From Carpediemonas membranifera (Eukaryota; Fornicata), in assembly GCA_019828565.1 (NCBI GenBank), contig JAHDYR010000004.1:186001-250000 (forward strand): 64,000 bases of DNA, in the 5' to 3' direction. Under the pieces are notes generated by a model. The model searched no databases and was not told the DNA's origin. It saw only the letters and a list, made by a program, of their open reading frames with translations. Positions 57,654-64,000 of the stretch are shown here, one piece after another. The stretch's first letter is position 1. Each line of letters opens with the position of its first letter. The position numbers were made by a program, and so were the translations under genes.

Positions 57654-59531
57654 ATGATGGGATCATTTCTCGGCGTGCAAATGACTACTAACGGCACGAG
57701 TACGGCAGCGAGCACCGCCCGCAAGCCAGTAACGCCTCGAAAGCGAGTTTGCGGCACGAGAACCGGGAAGACGCTTCCTCGACGCAAGGCCCCGCTGCCG
57801 ATGCACAAGCAGCTCACGAAACCCCGCATTGCACTGAAGCTGTTGAATGATAACAGTATTAGTGGCATGCCCGCACGTCCTAGAAGCCCTGGTATGGATA
57901 ATACTCTCGAGAAACAGACGTTCAGCACTTCAGGTCTAGAGAAGGAGGGTCTTCCTCCGAAAACACACGCATCGCCCGATATCATGGACATAGGTCTCGA
58001 CCTAGGCATCGCACCGAGCGCTACAGTCCACATCCACGGTGAGGAGGCCGTCGCCCTCTTCCGTGAATCACTGGCTGTCTCACCTTCCCAGCTGGGGCCC
58101 TTCGCCCACACTCTCGAGCCGCCCGAGCGGTCAGCCATCGGCATAGCGTCTGCCCTACGCTTCTCCACCTCAGTGTACGCCTTCCCCGTCTCCCGGCGCC
58201 TCCCCTCCGGCGTGTTGCCCGCCTACCTTCCAGGCATCGCCCGTGGAGTCCTCGCCCCAGACGGGGCCTCTGACGTGTTCAAGCAGACAGTCTACCTGCC
58301 GTTCATTGATGCCCTGCAGCAGACAGTTGCGGATGCCCGCCACGCCAAGACATCCAGGGTCAAGCAGGTTAGGGGCGTTGGGTCCTGGCCAGAGATGCCG
58401 GTGACATACGTGAGGTCTGGCCTCGGCGTCCTGGTGATACATGGCCTGACCATCCCCGCGGACGGATACGACCAAGACGTCGCTGTTCTCGAGGTCAACC
58501 CGAAGCACGCCGAGGAAGTTATGGCATACTTCAGAGAAACCACCCATAACACACAAATGAGCGGGACAGCAGTAACAGGCCGAGACCTAGCCCGGGAGCA
58601 TGCGGAGTACGTGCGGTGGCGGACCCGTAGTGACCAGTACGCCGGCCTCACGGAGTACACCACGGCTGGATCGTCCGAGACCGCCGCACGCAGGGCAGGG
58701 GACAACCACAGGGGGGCGAGGATGTGGACGGAGCTGTACGGAATGACTCAGGTGAACACGCTGCTGCCCGTTGTTAATAACGCGCTGGTCGAGGCCGTGG
58801 CAGGAGTGGGCGACCCTCTAGTCACCGGATGGGACTTGGCGCTGAGTCACCTTAATAGGATTGACCCGGGGCTGAATTTAGTGGTTATTAGTCTGGCACA
58901 GGTTGTTAATTTATTCCTTGACCCACCCGAAGTTTTAATTCCGATTATTTTTGAAAACATGCCCCAGATATTGTCAACCATGCCGTTCAGTCCATGTGTT
59001 ACCCACATAGCAGAGGATGCCATTGTCCCAGATCACAAGGGTCGGCTTGACGAGCTCGAGGTCGAGGTGCAAGTGGGTCTTGTACCCAACAGACGGTTCG
59101 TCCTCCTTGAGACGCTCAGGGTTTTATGCGGGGACACAGGAAAGTTCAGCGTCACCTTCCCCGCGCCATGCGGCGTCTACTTCAATGCGCGGACCTGCTT
59201 TAACCAATGGAAGAGCATCCTCGCCACCCGTGCCCGGCTGTACGAGGAGGAGACCTCTGTTCGACGCGACGTGGCCTCCAGCCAGGCCATCGCGAGGGTG
59301 ACTGGCGATGACTCACACGCTGGGTCGACTCACTCCATGGCGGCCCTGGATGTGGCGGGGCAGCTGAGGCATCGGCTGAGTCGTGCGGAGGATTTGGCGG
59401 TGAGGCCGAGCGGGGTCGCGGGAACGGCGTTGGAGAGTTACTACTGGTCGTTGGAGCAGCGCAGGCTGTTTCCGCAGAAGGAGGTAGGCTGGGAGGCCGG
59501 CGAGTGGTGGTGCGAGAGCCGGGTGGATTAA
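57654..59531 (+). CDS. Hypothetical protein, 625 residues
   Basis: The ATG at 57654 starts a Lys/Arg-rich disordered region (to about 100). The rest is a folded, mostly globular protein with no motif I recognise: LPAYLPGIARGVLAPDG, VEVQVGLVPNRRFVLLETLRVLCGD, and a C-terminal region (VAGTALESYYWSLEQRRLFPQKE). A stretch around 58860-58960 uses AT-rich codons (LNLVVISLAQVVNLFLDPPEVL) unlike its flanks. No transmembrane segment. Function unknown. Confidence 0.6.
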   Translation: MMGSFLGVQMTTNGTSTAASTARKPVTPRKRVCGTRTGKTLPRRKAPLPMHKQLTKPRIALKLLNDNSISGMPARPRSPGMDNTLEKQTFSTSGLEKEGLPPKTHASPDIMDIGLDLGIAPSATVHIHGEEAVALFRESLAVSPSQLGPFAHTLEPPERSAIGIASALRFSTSVYAFPVSRRLPSGVLPAYLPGIARGVLAPDGASDVFKQTVYLPFIDALQQTVADARHAKTSRVKQVRGVGSWPEMPVTYVRSGLGVLVIHGLTIPADGYDQDVAVLEVNPKHAEEVMAYFRETTHNTQMSGTAVTGRDLAREHAEYVRWRTRSDQYAGLTEYTTAGSSETAARRAGDNHRGARMWTELYGMTQVNTLLPVVNNALVEAVAGVGDPLVTGWDLALSHLNRIDPGLNLVVISLAQVVNLFLDPPEVLIPIIFENMPQILSTMPFSPCVTHIAEDAIVPDHKGRLDELEVEVQVGLVPNRRFVLLETLRVLCGDTGKFSVTFPAPCGVYFNARTCFNQWKSILATRARLYEEETSVRRDVASSQAIARVTGDDSHAGSTHSMAALDVAGQLRHRLSRAEDLAVRPSGVAGTALESYYWSLEQRRLFPQKEVGWEAGEWWCESRVD

Positions 59532-59651
59532 AGTGCACCGGGAGCGGGGATATGAGCATGGCTGGGGGTGTAGCATTGGTGTCGTGTCTTCAGTATAGTC
59601 TATGCTGCTCTATGATCACTGTGCTATGGCCTCGGTGAGAGAGTGCAGTTT

Positions 59652-60896
59652 ATGTTTCGCCATCGCAGCGACGGAACAAGAATGGAAGTGGTGGACAAAA
59701 GCGACATTGCTTACTCGATTTTCAACGCAAACCTTGATGTTCTGGCTGTGATCGTCGACAAAAAGGACACTGCCAAGGCCAAGAAGGCTCTCCTCAGCAA
59801 CAAGACGCTCAAACTCATTCACAGAGTGAACGTTCCACCAATTAGACCAGATGAAAAGGATATCACTAAGAATCAGATCCTCATGTCGAAGGAGAGCACC
59901 GAGGAAGCCATCAACGCCGCGATGGAACCCATGGGCATCACCTTCACCGTCTCCAAGCGAACAGTAGCGCTGGACTACTCAAAGCACGACTACAAGCAAG
60001 CCCTTAAGAAGCTTCTCCCCGCCGGGCTCGAGCTCCCCCTGTCGTTCGAGACTGTTGGCCATCTCGCCCACGTGAACCTCCTGGATGCCCACGGGCCGCA
60101 CCGCTTCAACATAGCCAAGGTGTTTCTCGACAAGCACCCTAAGATCACAACAGTGGTGAACAAGACATCGGAGATCAGCAACGAGTTCCGGGTTTTCCCC
60201 ATGGAAGTCATCGGAGGTCGGCCCGACTTCGGGGTCGCAGTCAAGGAGGGCGGGTGCACGTTCCAGCTGGACTTCAGCAAGGTCTACTGGAACTCCCGAC
60301 TGGGCACCGAGCACCAGCGGCTGGCTGGGGAGATCACGGCCAGGTCCCCCGGCAAGGCGGTGGTAGCCGACCTGTTCTGCGGAGTCGGCCCATTCGTGGT
60401 CCCGCTGCTCAAGGCTGGGCACGAGGTCTACGGCAACGATCTCAACCCGGACAGTGTCAGCTACATGGAGATCAACGCCAAGAAGAATGCCCCGGAGGCC
60501 TTGGGCCGGCTCCACCCTCACCTGGGTGACGCCAGGGCTTACATGAAGGAGCTGATCGCCCAGAGAGTCCCAGTGACCGACGTCATCATGAACTTGCCTG
60601 CACTGTCGCACAAGTTCGTGGACGTCCATGTCGGGGCATACCAGAGGGGCGACCCCCTGCCTGTCATCCATGCTTACGTCTTCGCCAACATTGAGGCCGA
60701 TGACCCACACACTGACGAGAATTTCCAGAGAGTGGCCATCGATCTTGTCACGGCAGAGTTGGTCGGGTCAGATTCGACTGAATCTGTAGATATGACTGCC
60801 CGAGTCATCAGGGATGTTGCTCCCAACAAAAGGATGGTTCTCGTTGAGTTTATGGTGCCTTGCGGTGTCGGGTATTCCAACAAGAGAGCTGAATGA
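59652..60896 (+). CDS. TRM5: tRNA (guanine-N1)-methyltransferase TRM5
   Basis: TRM5 methylates G37 of tRNAs using S-adenosylmethionine, preventing frameshifting. The domain order is right: an N-terminal region, GHLAHVNLLDAHGPHRFNIAKVFLDKHPKITTVVNKTSEISNEFRVFPMEVIGG, then the Rossmann part VADLFCGVGPFVVPLLKAGHEVYGNDLNPDSVSYMEINAKKN, and NLPA as the motif IV equivalent (usually N-L-P). The start is the ATG at 59652; a GTG three codons earlier is not used. The 414-residue length is normal. No obvious mitochondrial presequence. High confidence from motif order. Confidence 0.94.
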   Translation: MFRHRSDGTRMEVVDKSDIAYSIFNANLDVLAVIVDKKDTAKAKKALLSNKTLKLIHRVNVPPIRPDEKDITKNQILMSKESTEEAINAAMEPMGITFTVSKRTVALDYSKHDYKQALKKLLPAGLELPLSFETVGHLAHVNLLDAHGPHRFNIAKVFLDKHPKITTVVNKTSEISNEFRVFPMEVIGGRPDFGVAVKEGGCTFQLDFSKVYWNSRLGTEHQRLAGEITARSPGKAVVADLFCGVGPFVVPLLKAGHEVYGNDLNPDSVSYMEINAKKNAPEALGRLHPHLGDARAYMKELIAQRVPVTDVIMNLPALSHKFVDVHVGAYQRGDPLPVIHAYVFANIEADDPHTDENFQRVAIDLVTAELVGSDSTESVDMTARVIRDVAPNKRMVLVEFMVPCGVGYSNKRAE

Positions 60897-61005
60897 TGCA
60901 ATGGAGGCGTATTAAAGTCAACGAAGTGAGGGACGAACGAACGAAGAAGAGTACAGTGGGGATGGCCTTGGAATTGGAATATTACCACATTATCATCAAT
61001 CAAGC

Positions 61006-61728
61006 ATGCTAGATAGTGAAGCTACGTTCAAATACATTGTCCTCGGTGAATACAACAGTGGAAAGACGGCAATGGTCGACGCCCTCCAAGACAAGCCTGT
61101 TTCCAGGCGATATACATTCACAATCGGTGCCAACATGGCCGTATTACAACGCACCGTCAGTAACCACGCCATTGGCATCCGTCTGTGGGACATTGCCGGA
61201 ACCCTGAACGACCTCTTCCTCCGATACCACCCAGCATACTTCAGGAACTCACACGCAGCCATCGTTGCCGTATCACTCGCCCCCGACGAGCAACAGGACC
61301 TGGACGAGGTGGCCCGGCTGGTCGACATCATTCGCGAAAGAACCAGACTCGATGGCAAGGGCGGCGCCATACCGGTGTTCGTGGTGGGAACGAAGGCAGA
61401 CCTGGCTGAAGGGTCGGCACGGAGCGAGGCGTACGATGTGGCGCTCAGAGAGAGACTGGCCGACCTTCACGTCTCGGGATACTTTACAACCACAGCCTTT
61501 GAGAGAGAGACAGTCGACAAGGCGCTTGGTGTGATCAATGAAATTGTCTACAACCACTATGCCCTGCTGGGCCAGGTGTCTTGCGAGCCAATCAGACGAC
61601 CCCGCCGGCCCATTATCAAGGAGGTGCAGCCGGCCAGACGGGAGAGCGTGTGCCTGCGGAAGGGGCGCCGGACTAAACCGGTTAAGCGAAGAGAGATGCC
61701 GGGGAGGATAGCTCGGAGCTGGTATTGA
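61006..61728 (+). CDS. Divergent Rab-like GTPase
   Basis: A P-loop GEYNSGKTAM, switch I region TIGANMAVL and WDIAGTLND show a Rab fold like the protein at 23974-24669. Two canonical positions are changed: the Gln after WDIAG is Thr, which usually lowers GTP hydrolysis, and NKxD is replaced by GTKADL. The last 50 residues form a basic tail (RRPRRPIIKEVQPARRES) with no prenylation cysteine. The start is ATG 61006. It has 240 residues. It may be a pseudo-Rab with altered cycling. Confidence 0.8.
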   Translation: MLDSEATFKYIVLGEYNSGKTAMVDALQDKPVSRRYTFTIGANMAVLQRTVSNHAIGIRLWDIAGTLNDLFLRYHPAYFRNSHAAIVAVSLAPDEQQDLDEVARLVDIIRERTRLDGKGGAIPVFVVGTKADLAEGSARSEAYDVALRERLADLHVSGYFTTTAFERETVDKALGVINEIVYNHYALLGQVSCEPIRRPRRPIIKEVQPARRESVCLRKGRRTKPVKRREMPGRIARSWY

Positions 61729-61800
61729 CTTGAATTACGTATTTCTCCAATGTAAATACATGGAAAAAGCACAGGCCACACCCTGACAGACTGCTGTCCT

Positions 61801-62537
61801 TTACACAACTTTCGTCTTGACCAGGAACTTCTTCAGGTCCTTCATCTGCCACAGCCCGACGCCGATGAAGAACGCGATTTGGAACACGGCGAAGAAGACG
61901 ATACGAGACCCAATACCTGCGTACTTGGTGCTGAACTTCTCATCGCGAGACTTGCTGTTGCCTTGCTCCATCTGTGTTAGTATTCTCTGTGAGGACGAAC
62001 CTTGATGATGTTGACCTTGTCCCTCAGCCTCGAGACCTCGCGAGTGAGGAGTGCGATCTGCGCCTTGTCCGCCACAGTTTCCTCGGTCTTCTCGGGCTCG
62101 CTGCCGACGTCAGCGCCCACGGAAACGTCCATCGTCACGCGGGCCCGCATCTTGTTTCTTGCAAAGACGTGCGCGTTAGTCTGGGTGAAAATCACACGAT
62201 ACATGCCATCATGCTGTGAAGTAAAGCCGAAGTGCCCGCCGTTCTCCTTGGCTGCTGCCCTGTAGACCACCGCGTCCGTGGGGTCTCGGACTTCGATGTG
62301 AATGTTGTGGCTATCACTGGTCATGGGGATCACTTTGTTGCTGTTAAGCCCTTGTGTGACGGTGACAGTTCTATATGAGTATTCCACTAGCACAATCTCG
62401 TCCTGGAAGGCATCAACGTAGAATTCTTTTGATGATGCACCCTCCATGTACCAATAGAGGCAGTTCGCCTGAATAGCCATCAGTAGCAGGCAGAGTAGAC
62501 CTGTGCGTACGACAAATGCTGGCCTAATAGTCGCCAT
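61801..62537 (-). CDS. p24/TMED cargo receptor (GOLD domain), two exons
   Basis: p24 proteins cycle between ER and Golgi in COPI/COPII vesicles. From the ATG at 62537: signal peptide (AFVVRTGLLCLLLMAIQANC), GOLD domain with EFYVDAFQDEIVLVEY, GGHFGFTSQHDGMYRVIFTQ, and a coiled coil (LLTREVSRLRDKVNIIK). A 29-nt intron (61972-62000) separates this from exon 2, which adds SRIVFFAVFQIAFFIGVGLWQ, a single transmembrane helix, and the cytosolic tail MKDLKKFLVKTKVV. Without splicing the membrane anchor would be missed. The tail has paired lysines. The full product is about 235 residues. The GOLD strand normally reads F..CF; here it is V-I-F with no cysteine, so the usual disulphide is absent. Confidence 0.9.
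61972..62000 (-). other. Spliceosomal intron, 29 nt
   Basis: On the minus strand it begins GTTCGTCCTC and ends AATACTAACACAG. It separates the lumenal part of the p24 protein from its transmembrane helix. The ACTAACACAG end is the fused branch-point type. Confidence 0.94.
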
Positions 62538-62681
62538 TACGCTGTTTGATCCCTTCCGACGTGTTTTGCCAGATTTGACACACGATGATGTCACCACAAA
62601 GTACAGCTGCAACAAGCCCACCTATGGCCTCCAATGCACACAATTCACAAAGAAAAAGCTATTTATACAGCTGCGACTATA

Positions 62682-64000
62682 TTATAAACCAGAGTCTGAT
62701 CCCGAGTCAGAGAAGTCTCTCGTGCCCGTGTCAGTGTACGAGTCATCGCTTGAGTCAGTCATTGAGTTGCTGAACTGAGCAAGCTCCTCGACCTGAGAGT
62801 CTGTCTGGTCCGAGTTGGCGCTCAGCACCGTGGGTACGTCGAGCTCCTCGTCGGGCGAGTGGTCGACGTTGTACCCAGTGAGCTCCGAGGCAGACACCGT
62901 CGTGGTTACATCGACTGTGCTGGAGAAGCGTACCATGGGAGGCTGGCCGGTGTTCTTGAGCTCCTCTCTGATGTGCTGGGGGACCATCTCTGTCCCCACA
63001 ATGCTCATGACCCCATCAAACATGAAGCCCGGGTCCTGGTCGACAGATGCGATGTTACTGACCATAGTAGAGGCCGACGAGGAGGTAAACTTGAGCGTGG
63101 GCACGGTGCTGTCCGACGTCCCCCGGGGTGTGTCTCCAGACCATGTAAACGGCTCCACCACCGACCCACGTCTGTCCACACCGCCGTAGGGGGGCCGGCC
63201 AGCGTCGTCACTGACGGGGACGGGCTCGGCGTGGGACGAGGTGATGTCCATGGGCCAGGGGTGCGCGGGGATGACGCCAGGTTGGGTCTGGGGCTTCGAT
63301 CCCCTGCGGTGGCGGTGGTGCTCGCCGTGGCTGTGGCTGTGGCGGCGCCCCTTCTCCTTCTCCTTGTCCTTCTCCTTCTTCTCGGACATCCGCCGGATGT
63401 TCTCCAGCTCGGTCTTCTCGAACTCGAGCATCTCATCAAAGTGACCGGCGTAGAAGAGATCAACCGCCTTCTTTGCCATCTCTTCCTTCGTAGCCCGCGC
63501 CTTGGCCTTGATGCGGTCGCGCCGCTCGATCTCATTCCTCTTGTCGGCGGCCTGGTGCCAACGCTTCTTGCTCCACTCGTCGTACTTGTCTTTCCATTCG
63601 TATAATTGGACCACTACCCAATCGCGCGCGTCCTCGAGGGTGATGATGATCTTTCGACCCCAAGCATAGTGTGTCATGCGCCGCTGAAGCATAGCCACCG
63701 CCCCCCTGATCAAGCTTGTTGGGAACAAGACAGTCAGGTCGACCAGCATGATCGGGAAGATGACAACGGCGAGGAATGCAAGGAGGGCAATAAACAGGGC
63801 GGTGAGGTGCGACGATGTGATCGTCTCGTTCGTGTGCGTGAACGCCAGCCAGAGGAGCACGCTGAACGCCATGTGGGACGTGGCCGAGCATAGGACGTGG
63901 TACCTCCGTCTGTACGCCCGTGTGGTGACGATCACGGCGAGATAGCCGACGGTAAAGACGGATATGAAGATCAGCTTCGTGATGACCGAATCTGACAGCA
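62682..64000 (-). CDS. Multi-pass membrane protein with charged tail (partial, 5' end outside window)
   Basis: The frame is open to the window edge, so the start is beyond 64000. Three hydrophobic segments appear in the visible N-terminal part (LIFISVFTVGYLAVIVTT, HMAFSVLLWLAFTHT and LTALFIALLAFLAVVIFPIML), followed by an amphipathic region (RKIIITLEDARDWVVVQLYEWK), a Lys/Glu coiled coil, a His/Arg-rich low-complexity stretch (HSHSHGEHHRHRRG) and an acidic, Ser-rich tail ending DSGSDSGL. No family recognised. The His-rich segment could bind metal, but that is speculative. Confidence 0.6.
   Translation of the reverse strand, partial: LSDSVITKLIFISVFTVGYLAVIVTTRAYRRRYHVLCSATSHMAFSVLLWLAFTHTNETITSSHLTALFIALLAFLAVVIFPIMLVDLTVLFPTSLIRGAVAMLQRRMTHYAWGRKIIITLEDARDWVVVQLYEWKDKYDEWSKKRWHQAADKRNEIERRDRIKAKARATKEEMAKKAVDLFYAGHFDEMLEFEKTELENIRRMSEKKEKDKEKEKGRRHSHSHGEHHRHRRGSKPQTQPGVIPAHPWPMDITSSHAEPVPVSDDAGRPPYGGVDRRGSVVEPFTWSGDTPRGTSDSTVPTLKFTSSSASTMVSNIASVDQDPGFMFDGVMSIVGTEMVPQHIREELKNTGQPPMVRFSSTVDVTTTVSASELTGYNVDHSPDEELDVPTVLSANSDQTDSQVEELAQFSNSMTDSSDDSYTDTGTRDFSDSGSDSGL

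Overview
This is nuclear DNA from a small, compact eukaryotic genome. The evidence is oxysterol-binding, p24, Rab-like, APC1, Pescadillo, Arp8 and DEAD-box genes, spliceosomal introns, very short intergenic gaps, GC-rich third codon positions and genes on both strands. Introns are few and tiny (28-78 nt). Several end in a branch-point sequence fused to the 3' splice site (ACTAACACAG, or CTAAC within a few bases of AG), a feature known from metamonads such as Giardia and Trichomonas. A CFAP100 homologue implies a flagellate. My inference is a free-living, gene-rich metamonad or similar flagellate, of the Carpediemonas kind; I cannot prove the species.

Layout: 1-3 kb holds the end of a glycerol dehydrogenase-like gene, an unknown gene, TAM41 and a secreted-type membrane protein. 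3.3-5.1 kb is an Arp8-like actin-related protein. 5.4-10.0 kb is a WD40-ankyrin-kinase gene broken by a 13-nt deletion. 10.0-13.1 kb has small unknown genes, including a CxxC membrane protein. 13.1-15.2 kb is a decayed Fanzor (eukaryotic TnpB-like) nuclease cassette between imperfect direct repeats. 15.3-24.7 kb has Pescadillo, an OSBP-family protein, an RCC1-like protein and a Rab32-like GTPase. 24.8-33 kb has APC1, a DEAD-box helicase, a GH5 glycosidase and a serpin. 33.2-41.5 kb holds an orphan kinase fragment in a duplicated block, a TLDc gene and a giant three-propeller WD40-ankyrin-kinase gene. 41.6-64 kb has an acyltransferase, a second member of the secreted-type membrane family, CFAP100, coiled-coil and disordered proteins, inositol-3-phosphate synthase (two frameshifts), TRM5, a second Rab-like GTPase, a p24 cargo receptor and a partial membrane protein.

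The most unusual content is the WD40-ankyrin-TKL kinase family. Three related loci lie within 36 kb. A 1,113-bp internal duplication is essentially perfect, a 996-bp block has been copied between loci, and a roughly 55-residue cap module, which I do not recognise, precedes every propeller and the ankyrin region. The architecture (repeat-based sensor plus kinase output, with fast repeat turnover) resembles that of fungal NACHT-WD40 or other STAND-type receptors, but any immune role is inference. Most other genes are housekeeping and show no operon-like functional grouping.
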